From Candidatus Phyllobacterium onerii (GTDB taxonomy: Bacteria > Pseudomonadota > Alphaproteobacteria > Rhizobiales > Rhizobiaceae), in the NCBI RefSeq assembly GCF_028331445.1, contig NZ_JAQMHX010000012.1, positions 62,001 to 126,000 of the forward strand: a DNA stretch of 64,000 bases, written 5' to 3'. Positions 24,013 through 33,257 of this stretch are shown here, piece after piece. Position 1 is the first letter of the stretch; every line of letters begins with the position of its first letter. The notes beneath the pieces are model-generated. The model ran no database searches. It had not been told where the DNA came from and saw only the letters and a program-made list of their open reading frames with translations. The position numbers were made by a program, and so were the translations under genes.

Positions 24013-27000
24013 CTAGGTATGGCTAGCCTGCGGAGCAGCGCCTCTCCCAACGGGAATAGCAGTTGCTTCAGCTTTTACATCCTTCTTGGAAATGAAGGTG
24101 TAGAACATCGGCACCACGAAGAGTGTGAAGACTGTCCCGACAAGAATGCCGGAGAAAATCACCAGACCAATCGAATAGCGCGCTGCGGCACCAGCACCAG
24201 TGGCCGTGATGAGCGGTATAACACCGAGGGCCATGGCCGCAGTCGTCATCAAAATCGGACGAAGCCGGGTCTTTGCCGCAAGGATGATTGCATCATGCCG
24301 CGATATACCGTGCAGTTCACGCTGCTGATTGGCAAATTCCACCATCAGAATACCATGCTTGGTAATCAGCCCCACGAGTGTGATCAGACCTACCTGCGTA
24401 TAGATATTGAGTGTGCCGAGCCCCAGGTTGAGCGGAACGATCGCACCGAAGATCGACAGCGGGACCGACATCATGATGATAAACGGATCGCGGAAGCTTT
24501 CGAACTGCGCCGCCAGCACCAGATAGATCACCACCACGGCCAGCAGGAAGGCAATAAGGATCGTGCTTCCCTGCTCGATTTCCAGGCGCGATTGGCCGGA
24601 ATAATCCATGAAGAACCCATCCGGCATCAAAGGCTTGGCCGTATTGATAACGGTCTGCAGGCCTTGACCCGTCGTAACACCCGGCAGCGGCAGAGCTGAA
24701 ATCGTCGCCGAGTTCAGCTGGTTGAACTGCTCGATGGCGGCTGGCGAAGCGTTCTCGGTGACCTTGATGACCGCCGACAACGGCACCATCTCGCCAGATG
24801 CACTCTTGACGAAGTACTGGCCCAGATTTTCTAGATTGGACCTGTAGTCCTGCGGCACCTGAGGAATGATGTCGTAGCTGTTGGAATCCCGATCGAATTT
24901 CGAGATCTTGCCGCCACCGACCAACAACCCAAGTGTCTGGCCGATATCGCTGACGGGCACGCCCAACGCCGAGGCCCGATCGCGATCGATCGTGACCGTG
25001 ACTTGCGGCGCGTTGAACGAGAGCGAGTTTTGCACGATGATGAACTGTCCCGAGGCTTGCGCCTTGTTCTTGATCTCTTCGGCAACTTCGAACACCTTGT
25101 CCGCCGGGCCGGTCGACTGAATAATGATTGAAATCGGCAGCCCACCACCGGTACCCGGCAAGTCAGGCGGCGCAAAGATAAAGGCTTCGACGCCGGCAAG
25201 CGGACTGATCATGCCTTGCAATTCTGCCTTGAGCTGTGCTTGCGACTTGGTGCGCTCGGACCAATCCTTGAACACCCAGATGGCAAAGGCGGAGTTGGTC
25301 GTGCCGAAGCCCAGGATGTTGAAGCGCGTTTTCAACTCCGGCAAATCCTTGGTCAAGGCATCGATCTGATCCGCGTAGAGCTTGGTATATTGCGATGTCG
25401 CATATTGCGGACCATTGACGATGGCAAACAGCGCACCGGAATCTTCTTCAGGAGCCAGTTCGGAATTGGTCTTGGTAAGAAGGAAGCCGGTCAACGCGAC
25501 AAGCGCGACAACAATGAACAAGGTGACGAACCGGAAGTTGAGCGAGCCTGCAACGCGCCGTTCATAAGCGCCTTCAAGCCAGCCAAAACTCCGGTCAACA
25601 ATCCGCTGGAAGCGGCTGTGACCGCCTGCCCGCAGCAAGAGTGCGCACATCATCGGTGATACGGTCAATGCGGCCACACCGGAGATGATAACGGCGCCGG
25701 CAAGCGTGAACGCGAATTCACGAAACAACGAGCCGGTGAGCCCGCCGGTAAATCCGAGCGGCGCGAACACAGCCGCAAGCGTGATGGTCATCGCCACGAT
25801 GGGTCCGGTGATTTCCTTCATGCCTTTCAATGCGGCATCAAGCGGTCTCAGCCCCTCCTCGATATGACGATGGATATTCTCCAGGACCACAATCGCGTCG
25901 TCGACGACGAGACCGATGGCCAGAACCATCGCCAGAAGCGAGAGCAGGTTGATCGAATAACCGAGCATAAACAGGAAGAAGCACACGCCGATCAGCGATA
26001 TCGGGATGGTTACGACCGGAATGATGACCGAACGGAACGATCCAAGGAAGAGCAGAATCACGGCAACAACGATCAACACCGCCTCGCCGATGGTCTTGAA
26101 CACTTCCTCAATCGATGAGCTGATCTGCTCCGTCGAGTCATAAACCATGTAAAGCTGCATGCCTTCGGGCAGAGTCGCCTGAATCGAGGGCAATTCCTTA
26201 CGAACAGCAGCTGTCATATCGATGGGGTTGGCGGCAGGCGTCGGAAATATCCCGAGGAACGTACCACTGGCTCCATTGAAGCTGACGATGGTGTCCTTGT
26301 TGACGGCGCCGAGCTCAACCCGCGCCACATCGCGCAGACGGATGATATTGTCGCCGTCGGATTTGATCGGCATCGCGCCAAACGCCTCAGGCGTCTGCAA
26401 CGTCGTCTTCAACGTGATCGGAGAAGCCGTGTAAAGATTTTCAATCTTGCCCGGCGCGGACAGGAAGTTCGACTGATTGATCGCCGTCAATACTTCCGAT
26501 GCTGTCGTCTTGCGGGCAGCCAGCTTGATCGGATCGATCCACACGCGCATCGAGAATACCTGACCACCCAAAATCTGAGCGTCGGCGACACCCTGAATGG
26601 TCGACATGCGTGGCTGGATAACGCGTTCCAGATATTCGGTGATCTGCTCACTCGTCATATTCGGGTTTTGCACGGCCAGATACATCGTTGCGAAGTCCTG
26701 ACCGGTACCCTTGGTGATGACAGGATCATCGGCTTCTTCCGGCAGATCCCCGCGCACCTGGTTGACCTTGGAGATTACCTCGGTCAACGCCGCGTCAGGA
26801 TTTGCGCCAAGCTTCATCTGGACCGTCACCGTGCTCGATGACGGAGCGGAAGACGACGTCACGTAGTCGATGTTTTCCGTGGTGGTCACAGCCTTTGCGA
26901 TCGGAGCAGAAATGAATCCCTGCATCAGGTCGGCACTGGCGCCGGCATAGGCGGTTTTGATGGTGATAACCGTCTCCTCGACCTTCGGGTACTGGCGGAC

Positions 27001-27099
27001 CGAAAGGTTCACCAGTCCCTGCGCGCCGAGCAAAATGATCATCAGAGCGACAACCGTCGACAGAACCGGACGGCGAATGAATATTTCTGAGAAATTCAT
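24013..27099 (-). CDS. RND (HAE1-type) multidrug efflux pump, inner-membrane transporter
   Basis: A 1028-residue AcrB/MexF-class proton-drug antiporter. Signatures include the N-terminal FIRRPVLSTVVALMIILLG, the proton-relay Asp pair in transmembrane segment 4 (LVVDDAIVVLENI), two large periplasmic loops and the C-terminal half repeating the layout (GLITKHGILMVEFANQ). Length is normal for the family. It overlaps the adaptor gene by four bases (27096-27099), so both are made from one message. No outer-membrane TolC partner is encoded here, so one must be supplied from elsewhere. Control by the divergent TetR gene is likely. Substrates cannot be read from sequence. Confidence 0.93.
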   Translation of the reverse strand: MNFSEIFIRRPVLSTVVALMIILLGAQGLVNLSVRQYPKVEETVITIKTAYAGASADLMQGFISAPIAKAVTTTENIDYVTSSSAPSSSTVTVQMKLGANPDAALTEVISKVNQVRGDLPEEADDPVITKGTGQDFATMYLAVQNPNMTSEQITEYLERVIQPRMSTIQGVADAQILGGQVFSMRVWIDPIKLAARKTTASEVLTAINQSNFLSAPGKIENLYTASPITLKTTLQTPEAFGAMPIKSDGDNIIRLRDVARVELGAVNKDTIVSFNGASGTFLGIFPTPAANPIDMTAAVRKELPSIQATLPEGMQLYMVYDSTEQISSSIEEVFKTIGEAVLIVVAVILLFLGSFRSVIIPVVTIPISLIGVCFFLFMLGYSINLLSLLAMVLAIGLVVDDAIVVLENIHRHIEEGLRPLDAALKGMKEITGPIVAMTITLAAVFAPLGFTGGLTGSLFREFAFTLAGAVIISGVAALTVSPMMCALLLRAGGHSRFQRIVDRSFGWLEGAYERRVAGSLNFRFVTLFIVVALVALTGFLLTKTNSELAPEEDSGALFAIVNGPQYATSQYTKLYADQIDALTKDLPELKTRFNILGFGTTNSAFAIWVFKDWSERTKSQAQLKAELQGMISPLAGVEAFIFAPPDLPGTGGGLPISIIIQSTGPADKVFEVAEEIKNKAQASGQFIIVQNSLSFNAPQVTVTIDRDRASALGVPVSDIGQTLGLLVGGGKISKFDRDSNSYDIIPQVPQDYRSNLENLGQYFVKSASGEMVPLSAVIKVTENASPAAIEQFNQLNSATISALPLPGVTTGQGLQTVINTAKPLMPDGFFMDYSGQSRLEIEQGSTILIAFLLAVVVIYLVLAAQFESFRDPFIIMMSVPLSIFGAIVPLNLGLGTLNIYTQVGLITLVGLITKHGILMVEFANQQRELHGISRHDAIILAAKTRLRPILMTTAAMALGVIPLITATGAGAAARYSIGLVIFSGILVGTVFTLFVVPMFYTFISKKDVKAEATAIPVGRGAAPQASHT

Positions 27100-28469
27100 T
27101 TTGTTGGCAGTCCTGACTCTGTCTTGCTGGCGGGGTTCACATCATTGGCGATCTTGACCACTGCACCGGGGCTCAAGCGATTTTGGCCCGCCGTTACGAT
27201 AACGTCGCCCTCTTTGAGACCTTTGGTTATTTCGACCACAAGACCGGACCGGCGCCCCGGTCTGACGAAAACCTGCGTGACGATGAGCTTCTCTTCTTTC
27301 TTGTCAGTCGCAGCTGGCTGTGTTGACGAGGTCACGTCAGCAGGCTTTGCCGCATCCGCAGGCTTTGCTGGGTCTGCCGGTTTGTTTTCATCCGGAGCGG
27401 GACGAACGACGAAGACATAATCGCCATAGAGGCTCGAAACGAGCGCCGTCTGCGGCAGCGTGAAGACGTTTTCTTCCTTCGGCAGCGTCACCCGGACCTG
27501 GGAAAACTGACCCGGGCGCAGTTCTCCTTCGGAATTGTCGACCTGCGCGCGAACCGAAACTAGTCGCGTTGCCGGATCTATTCTGGGTTCGATGGCCGTG
27601 ATCTTGCCGTCATAGTTGATGTCATTGTCCGTCAGGCCAAGTTTGATCGGTTGGCCGATCTTGATCTGGTTCAAGACCTGCTCATTGACCGTAAAGTCCA
27701 CACGCATCGTCGTGAGATCCTGTAGGGAAACGACGACGGTGCCGATTGGCAGATATTGCCCGAGTTCAATGCGCGGGATGCCGACCGTGCCCTTGAAAGG
27801 CGCCTTCAACAACTTCTGATCCATAACGGCCTGCAATTTGGCGATCTCAGCCTTCTTGGCCAACGATGCAGATTGCGCCTCGTCGACAGCAGACACGGCA
27901 CCAACGCCTCGGGTGTTGAGCGTGCGCGCACGTGCCAAAGTCTGATCCATCAGGACATCCTGCGCCCGAGCGGCAACAATGTCGGCTTTCTCGATCGCGT
28001 CGTCGAGTTGCAGGAGCGGCGCGTCCTTCTCGACCGTCTGGTTAGCTTTGAATGGGATATCCTTGACGATACCGGCAACCTCGACCGAGAGCTCAACACC
28101 CTGGATGGCGCTTACCGTACCGATCGCTTCGATCTCAGGCATCCATTCACCCGGCTTGACCGTATAGGTCGAGACCGGTGCAGCTGGCTGCTGCATGGTC
28201 GCAAAGAACTGCTTGATCATCGAGTCCCTGAAGAAATTGAACCAGACCAGGCCACCAGCGACTGCTACGACAAGAATTAGAATGATCGCAGGCATCATGT
28301 AGCGCTTGATCTTGGGGAATAACGCCCAGATCAATCCAACGAAGACCAGAATTCCGATTGCCGTGGGCAGTATATAGCCCTTGAACTCCGGAGCCTTTGT
28401 CCACACCAATCCACTGATCACCGCGACCAGGATTAGAACGATTAGGGGTGCAATGTAGCGCTTAATCAT
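27096..28469 (-). CDS. RND efflux periplasmic adaptor with a duplicated N-terminal membrane segment
   Basis: A 457-residue membrane-fusion (adaptor) protein. The usual barrel-sandwich, helical-hairpin and beta-barrel domains begin near VKPGEWMPEIEAIGTVSA. Before that lie about 100 unusual residues with three hydrophobic helices: IKRYIAPLIVLILVAV (residues 2-17), YILPTAIGILVFVGLIW (32-48) and IKRYMMPAIILILVVAV (54-70). The first and third are clearly copies of one another. An Ala/Pro/Lys-rich linker (PADPAKPADAAKPADV) interrupts the membrane-proximal part. The frame opens at 28523, but the ATG at 28469 (MIKRY) is preferred. First gene of the operon, divergent from TetR. Confidence 0.9.
   Translation of the reverse strand: MIKRYIAPLIVLILVAVISGLVWTKAPEFKGYILPTAIGILVFVGLIWALFPKIKRYMMPAIILILVVAVAGGLVWFNFFRDSMIKQFFATMQQPAAPVSTYTVKPGEWMPEIEAIGTVSAIQGVELSVEVAGIVKDIPFKANQTVEKDAPLLQLDDAIEKADIVAARAQDVLMDQTLARARTLNTRGVGAVSAVDEAQSASLAKKAEIAKLQAVMDQKLLKAPFKGTVGIPRIELGQYLPIGTVVVSLQDLTTMRVDFTVNEQVLNQIKIGQPIKLGLTDNDINYDGKITAIEPRIDPATRLVSVRAQVDNSEGELRPGQFSQVRVTLPKEENVFTLPQTALVSSLYGDYVFVVRPAPDENKPADPAKPADAAKPADVTSSTQPAATDKKEEKLIVTQVFVRPGRRSGLVVEITKGLKEGDVIVTAGQNRLSPGAVVKIANDVNPASKTESGLPTK
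28242..28466 (-). repeat. Internal duplication in the adaptor gene (two copies of a membrane-segment unit)
   Basis: The units at 28401-28466 and 28242-28310 encode residues 2-23 and 54-76. Their first bases are exactly 156 bp (52 codons) apart, and both contain the identical 11-mer AAGCGCTACAT (reverse strand) in the same frame. The peptides share IKRY, P, LILV and GLVW. Confidence 0.8.
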
Positions 28470-28568
28470 GGAAAGGCGGCTCCAACAAAACAATGGCCAG
28501 CAAAAAGTCTGCCAGCCTGTCATATGAATGTGAATCGTGTGGACTTGATGACCACGCGCAATGTACTG

Positions 28569-28584
28569 TACCGTCTGGACGGTA
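28569..28584. promoter_or_regulatory. Operator-like palindrome between the RND operon and tetR-type gene
   Basis: TACCGTC-TG-GACGGTA, perfect 7-nt arms with a 2-nt centre, in the divergent promoter region 20 bp before the regulator start. This size and place fit a TetR-family operator. Confidence 0.65.
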
Positions 28585-28603
28585 ATGTCAATACGGGCGC
28601 TGA

Positions 28604-29206
28604 ATGCCCTACATCGAAAGCGTTGGAATGACGAGTGATACCCTCTCTACAAAAGACAAGATCCTGCAAGCGGCAGCCGAAATCGCCAAGGAAGTCGGGC
28701 CTGTGCATCTCTCACTTGATGCCGTGGCGCGACGAGCGGGTCTTTCAAAAGGGGGATTGCTTTATACGTTTCCGACCAAGGCCAAATTGCTCGAGGCACT
28801 CGTTGAACAGCACGTTTCGGAATTTGACGAATCACTGCGCAAGGAAGAGGCTGCCCGAAATCATGGCCCTAACAGCGTCGTTCTAGCATGTATCGCCGTC
28901 TATCGGGCAGAGTTTCTTTGCAACGAACCAGAGCCTTCCGGGATTCTTGCCGCCATCGCCAACGATCCGGGATTCCTTGAGCCAATCCGGCGATACAACA
29001 AGCAGCTTCTGCAGCGTATGCGCGAGAACGCAGAAGATCCCACGCTTGCAATGATGGTCTTTTTGACGATCGAGGGGCTACGCAGTCTCAAACTGTTCGA
29101 GATGGGTCTGCTCAGCAAGGACGAACAGATCGCCGCAATCGACCGATTGAGGAACCTCTTCGAACCGGCCGATGCTCAAACGGCAGACGTGCCCGTTACC
29201 GCCTGA
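28604..29206 (+). CDS. TetR-family regulator of the divergent RND efflux operon
   Basis: A 200-residue TetR/AcrR regulator. The N-terminal HTH (residues about 15-60; LDAVARRAGLSKGGLLYTFPTKAKLLEALV) precedes a TetR_C-type ligand domain containing the FLTIEGLRSLKLFEMG stretch. Divergence from an RND adaptor gene with a palindrome between them is the standard layout for local repression relieved by a pump substrate. The ATG at 28628 is an alternative start. Its TGA directly abuts the tgt stop codon on the other strand (TGATCA), so no intergenic DNA separates the two genes. Confidence 0.9.
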   Translation: MPYIESVGMTSDTLSTKDKILQAAAEIAKEVGPVHLSLDAVARRAGLSKGGLLYTFPTKAKLLEALVEQHVSEFDESLRKEEAARNHGPNSVVLACIAVYRAEFLCNEPEPSGILAAIANDPGFLEPIRRYNKQLLQRMRENAEDPTLAMMVFLTIEGLRSLKLFEMGLLSKDEQIAAIDRLRNLFEPADAQTADVPVTA

Positions 29207-30340
29207 TCACGCAAATAGGGGTATATCGCCCCGCGCCCACGCGACTTGAGTTTCTTCTGTGAAATGATTGAAATTGCTTGATTCTATAGCATCACGAATA
29301 CCCTGCATCAATTGCTGGTAGTAGGAAAGATTGTTCCACGTCAGCAGCATGGCGCCAAGCGCTTCCCCTGATTTGACCAGGTGATGCAAATAGGCGCGGC
29401 TGTAGTCGCGCGCCGCCGGACAGGGCGATTCCTCGTCTAGGGGACGCGGGTCATCTGCATGTCGCGCATTGCGAAGATTGACCTTGCCGCGCCTGGTAAA
29501 GGCGAGGCCGTGTCGCCCTGCCCGCGTCGGCATCACACAATCGAACATATCGATGCCGCGCGCCACCGATTTCAGGATATCGTCGGGCGTGCCAACGCCC
29601 ATGAGATACCGCGGCTTGTCATCCGGAAGTTCCGGACAGGTAATGTCGAGCATTTCCAGCATGACGTCTTGCGGCTCGCCAACCGCCAGTCCGCCCACGG
29701 CATAGCCTTTCAGATCCATACCCTTCAGCGCCTGCGCAGAGCGAATACGCAGATCGGCGACATCACCGCCCTGAACGATGCCGAACATGGCTTTGCCGGG
29801 CTGGTTGCCGAAGGCGATCTTGCAGCGTTCCGCCCAGCGCAGCGACAGTTCCATAGCCCGCTGGATGTCTTTCGGCGTCGATGGCAAAGCCACGCATTCG
29901 TCGAGCTGCATCTGGATATCCGAATCCAGCAACCCCTGGATCTCGATCGAGCGTTCCGGCGTCATCTCATACGCGCGGCCGTCGATATGCGAGCGAAACG
30001 TCACGCCGCTTTCAGTCAGCTTGCGCAATTGTGCCAGCGACATGACCTGAAATCCGCCAGAATCCGTCAGGATTGGCGGCCGCCAGCGCGCAAACTCGTG
30101 CAATCCACCAAGTTTTGCAACGCGCTCGGCGCCCGGCCTCAGCATCAGATGATAGGTATTACCGAGGATGATATCGGCACCAAGGTCACGCACCTGGTCC
30201 ATATACATGGCCTTGACTGTTCCGCCGGTGCCAACCGGCATGAAGGCCGGTGTACGCACAGTCCCGCGCGGCATTGTAATTTCGCCGCGGCGCGCCTTGC
30301 CATCGGTGGCAATCAGTTTGAATTCGAAATTTTCACTCAT
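29207..30340 (-). CDS. tgt: Queuine tRNA-ribosyltransferase (tRNA-guanine transglycosylase)
   Basis: A 377-residue Tgt that exchanges G34 for preQ1 in GUN-anticodon tRNAs (Asp, Asn, His, Tyr). Recognisable are the base-binding [10 protein letters not shown], the catalytic Asp region [13 protein letters not shown], and the QGG stretch IVQGGD. The C-terminal zinc site looks altered: in the expected CxCxxC region the sequence reads [19 protein letters not shown], with one Cys visible plus His. The ATG at 30340 overlaps the queA stop in an ATGA junction, which fixes the start; upstream in-frame codons are not needed. Operon with queA. Confidence 0.96.
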   Translation of the reverse strand: MSENFEFKLIATDGKARRGEITMPRGTVRTPAFMPVGTGGTVKAMYMDQVRDLGADIILGNTYHLMLRPGAERVAKLGGLHEFARWRPPILTDSGGFQVMSLAQLRKLTESGVTFRSHIDGRAYEMTPERSIEIQGLLDSDIQMQLDECVALPSTPKDIQRAMELSLRWAERCKIAFGNQPGKAMFGIVQGGDVADLRIRSAQALKGMDLKGYAVGGLAVGEPQDVMLEMLDITCPELPDDKPRYLMGVGTPDDILKSVARGIDMFDCVMPTRAGRHGLAFTRRGKVNLRNARHADDPRPLDEESPCPAARDYSRAYLHHLVKSGEALGAMLLTWNNLSYYQQLMQGIRDAIESSNFNHFTEETQVAWARGDIPLFA

Positions 30341-31416
30341 GATGCGGATCGCCATAACAGGCTTGCATCGCCATAGGAATAGAAGCGGTAGTTATTCTTG
30401 ATGGCATATTCATAGGCTGAATGCATCCGCTCGAAACCGCTGAAGGCCGACACCAGCATGAACAGTGTCGAGCGCGGCAGATGAAAATTCGTCATCAACA
30501 TGTCGACTGCACGAAACTTGTAACCTGGGGTAATGAAAATATCCGTCGGGCCCGACCATGGCTTGATAGTGCCGTCTTCGCCCGTTGCACTTTCAAGCAA
30601 ACGCAGCGATGTCGTTCCGACGGAAACGATCCTCCCGCCTCGTGCCTTGACGGCGTTAAGCGCGTCTGCCGTGCGTTGATCGACCGTCCCGATCTCCGCG
30701 TGCATCTTGTGATCGGCGGTATCGTCGGCCTTGACGGGGAGAAATGTGCCCGCGCCAACGTGCAGCGTAACGAAATGCTCTTCGATCCCGCGCTTCTTCA
30801 GATCATCCAGCAGTTCAGGTGTGAAATGCAGCCCCGCAGTCGGCGCAGCAACGGCACCTTCTTCCCGGGCATAAACGGTCTGATAGTCCTCGACGTCACG
30901 AAGATCATCGGCACGTTTTGAAGCAATATAGGGTGGCAGCGGAATATGCCCAACCGCGGCAATGGCCTGATCGAGATCGGCACCGCTGAAATCAAAAACC
31001 AGCAGTGCCTCACCAGCTTCGCCCTTTTCGGCGACAGTCGCCTGCAAAGACCCAAGCAGGCAGGCATTGTTGCCATGGCCAAAGTCGATCCGCTCACCCT
31101 CCTTGATGCGTTTTGCCGGGCGCAGGAAGGCCTTCCAGCGGTCAGGTCCGGTCCGCATGTGCAACGTCGCACCGATTTGCGCTTTCGCACCGTCGCGCTC
31201 GCGAAAGCCTTCAAGTTGTGCCGGGATCACTTTGGTATCGTTGAATACCAGCGCGTCACCCGCCTTCAGAAAATCACCGAGCTTGTGGACATTACTGTCC
31301 TGAAACTCAGAACCGTCCGCCCGCACAAGCAAAAGCCGCGCTGAATCGCGCGGCTCTGCTGGTCTCAATGCGATGCTCTCCTCGGGCAGATCGAAATCGA
31401 AAAGATCAACACGCAT
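30337..31416 (-). CDS. queA: S-adenosylmethionine:tRNA ribosyltransferase-isomerase
   Basis: A 359-residue QueA, which transfers and rearranges the ribose of SAM onto preQ1-tRNA to give epoxyqueuosine. Diagnostic segments are [44 protein letters not shown] and [17 protein letters not shown]. Translationally coupled to tgt, the preceding enzyme of the same pathway, so the two queuosine steps are co-expressed. It follows the cyclophilin genes in the same direction after a 16-bp gap. Confidence 0.97.
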   Translation of the reverse strand: MRVDLFDFDLPEESIALRPAEPRDSARLLLVRADGSEFQDSNVHKLGDFLKAGDALVFNDTKVIPAQLEGFRERDGAKAQIGATLHMRTGPDRWKAFLRPAKRIKEGERIDFGHGNNACLLGSLQATVAEKGEAGEALLVFDFSGADLDQAIAAVGHIPLPPYIASKRADDLRDVEDYQTVYAREEGAVAAPTAGLHFTPELLDDLKKRGIEEHFVTLHVGAGTFLPVKADDTADHKMHAEIGTVDQRTADALNAVKARGGRIVSVGTTSLRLLESATGEDGTIKPWSGPTDIFITPGYKFRAVDMLMTNFHLPRSTLFMLVSAFSGFERMHSAYEYAIKNNYRFYSYGDASLLWRSAS

Positions 31417-31432
31417 AATGCATCATATTGTC

Positions 31433-31942
31433 TTATTCGGCGTCTGCGGCAACGCGCATGGAAACGATAGAATCCGGATCCTGCACCGGCTCGCCGCGCT
31501 TGATCTTGTCGACATTGTCCATGCCTTCGATGACCTGGCCCCACACCGTGTACTGACGGTTGAGGAACGCTGCATCATCAAAGCAGATGAAGAACTGCGA
31601 ATTGGCAGAATTCGGGCTTTGCGAACGAGCCATCGAGCAAGCGCCGCGGCCATGGTTGGCATTGGAGAATTCAGCTTTGAGGTCGGGCTTGTCCGAGCCA
31701 CCCATGCCGGCACGGCCCGGGTTGAAGGAACTTCCGCCCTGCTTGCCGAATTTGACATCGCCAGTTTGGGCCATAAAGCCATCGATTACGCGATGAAAGA
31801 CGACGCCATCATAGGCGCCTTCCCGTGCGAGTTCCTTGATACGCTCGACATGTCCGGGCGCGAGGTCCGGATAAAGTTCGATAATGACATCGCCCTTCGT
31901 GGTTTTGAGAAGGATCGTGTTTTCTGGATCTTTGTAAGCCAT
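31433..31942 (-). CDS. ppiB: Cytosolic peptidyl-prolyl cis-trans isomerase (cyclophilin)
   Basis: A 169-residue cyclophilin without export signal. Active-site signatures are FHRVIDGFMAQTGD (Arg, Phe, Gln) and NSANSQFFICF. The ATG at 31942 (MAYKDPEN) with GGAG upstream is preferred over the TTG at 31951. It sits directly behind a second cyclophilin that has a signal peptide, so the operon supplies one isomerase to the cytosol and one to the periplasm. Confidence 0.94.
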   Translation of the reverse strand: MAYKDPENTILLKTTKGDVIIELYPDLAPGHVERIKELAREGAYDGVVFHRVIDGFMAQTGDVKFGKQGGSSFNPGRAGMGGSDKPDLKAEFSNANHGRGACSMARSQSPNSANSQFFICFDDAAFLNRQYTVWGQVIEGMDNVDKIKRGEPVQDPDSIVSMRVAADAE

Positions 31943-31977
31943 ATCCGGCAATCTCCTGATTTTATTGAATTGCGTGA

Positions 31978-32562
31978 TTATTTGCCCGCACCAACGGTGA
32001 CCTTGAGCATCTTGTCCGGGTTGTCGACAGCGCCATTGTCTGCCTCAGAGCCCTTCTTGATCTTGTCTACGATATCCATGCCGCTCGTGACCTTGCCAAC
32101 GACTGTATATTGGCCATCCAGCGACGGGTACTCTTTGAACATGATGAAAAATTGCGAATTTGCAGAATTTGGACTTTGGGCACGTGCCATGCCAACTGTT
32201 CCGCGCACGAAAGGTTCCTTCGAGAACTCAGCAGGCAGATCGGGCCGTGTCGAACCGCCAGTGCCTGCAGCCTGTGGGTTGAAGCCTTTTTCCGTATTGC
32301 CGTACTGGACGTCGCCTGTCTGTGCCATGAAGCCTGGAATGACCCGGTGGAACACGACATTATTATAGGCGCCTTCCTTGGCGAGCGCCTTGATCTGCTC
32401 GACATGTTTCGGCGCGAGATCGGGAAGCAGCTCGATCTTGACGTCGCCATCCTTGAGCTTGATCGTCATCGTGTTCGCATCATCGGCAAGAGCCGGGTTC
32501 AGCGTTGCAAACGACAGGGACGAGACGGCAGCAACGAGCAATGCTGTGCGAAATACGGACAT
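31978..32562 (-). CDS. ppiA: Periplasmic peptidyl-prolyl cis-trans isomerase (cyclophilin)
   Basis: A 194-residue cyclophilin with an N-terminal signal peptide (FRTALLVAAVSSLSFATLNP, cleavage after ALA) and the motifs FHRVIPGFMAQTGD and NSANSQFFIMF. It presumably assists folding of exported proteins. It is paralogous to the adjacent cytosolic enzyme, probably an old tandem duplication. coaD lies 14 bp upstream in the same orientation. Confidence 0.94.
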   Translation of the reverse strand: MSVFRTALLVAAVSSLSFATLNPALADDANTMTIKLKDGDVKIELLPDLAPKHVEQIKALAKEGAYNNVVFHRVIPGFMAQTGDVQYGNTEKGFNPQAAGTGGSTRPDLPAEFSKEPFVRGTVGMARAQSPNSANSQFFIMFKEYPSLDGQYTVVGKVTSGMDIVDKIKKGSEADNGAVDNPDKMLKVTVGAGK

Positions 32563-32576
32563 GGAAAACTCCGGGG

Positions 32577-33071
32577 TCAGGATTTGAATTTTGTCTTGAG
32601 CGCGTCGGCAACAAGAGCGGGAACAAAATGCCGGACGTCGCCGCCCATGGCTGCAATCTGGCGAACCAATGTGGCAGTAATGGTGCGAACCGCCGGATCG
32701 GCGGGCAGGAATACCGTTTGCAGCTCGGGCGCCATCTTGCCGTTCATGCCGGCCATCTGCATCTCATAGTCGAGATCGGTACCATCACGCAAACCGCGAA
32801 CCATCAAGGACGCACCATATTTGCGCGCAGCGTCGATCAGCAAACCATCGAATGCGATAACGTCGATCCGCTCGCCATCCTTGCCGAAAACATCAGTCGC
32901 AACACGCTTGATCAGATCGACGCGTTCTTCGAACGAAAACAGCGGGGCTTTGCCCGGGTGAACACCGATCGCCACGAAAACCTTGTCCGCAAGCCGGAGC
33001 GAGCCCTGCAGGACATCCATATGGCCGTTGGTAATAGGATCGAATGATCCCGCATAGATCGCGATTGTCAT
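32577..33071 (-). CDS. coaD: Phosphopantetheine adenylyltransferase
   Basis: A 164-residue nucleotidyltransferase that forms dephospho-CoA from 4'-phosphopantetheine and ATP, the penultimate step of CoA synthesis. It shows the T/HxGH motif in [14 protein letters not shown] and the C-terminal ISST-equivalent segment [13 protein letters not shown]. Normal length. First gene of the coaD-ppiA-ppiB-queA-tgt run. Confidence 0.95.
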   Translation of the reverse strand: MTIAIYAGSFDPITNGHMDVLQGSLRLADKVFVAIGVHPGKAPLFSFEERVDLIKRVATDVFGKDGERIDVIAFDGLLIDAARKYGASLMVRGLRDGTDLDYEMQMAGMNGKMAPELQTVFLPADPAVRTITATLVRQIAAMGGDVRHFVPALVADALKTKFKS

Positions 33072-33207
33072 GCCGCTTCCTAGCCTTTTTGTCTGGCGCT
33101 TTCAATGGCCAGAAATCGGCTACATGAACGGCAGATGAACGGACTCATCAGCAAGCATTCAGACAGCCTCAACTATGTGTGAAATAATCAGATGAAACCA
33201 TTTCGAA

Positions 33208-33224
33208 GTTAGCACGTTGCTAAC
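33208..33224. promoter_or_regulatory. 17-bp palindrome upstream of coaD and of the 46-residue frame
   Basis: GTTAGCA-CGT-TGCTAAC, with perfect 7-nt arms, sits between coaD (minus strand) and a plus-strand small reading frame. It looks like an operator; no regulator can be assigned. Confidence 0.4.
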
Positions 33225-33257
33225 CATGGAAGACAGCAAGATCGAAGGGACAACTGC

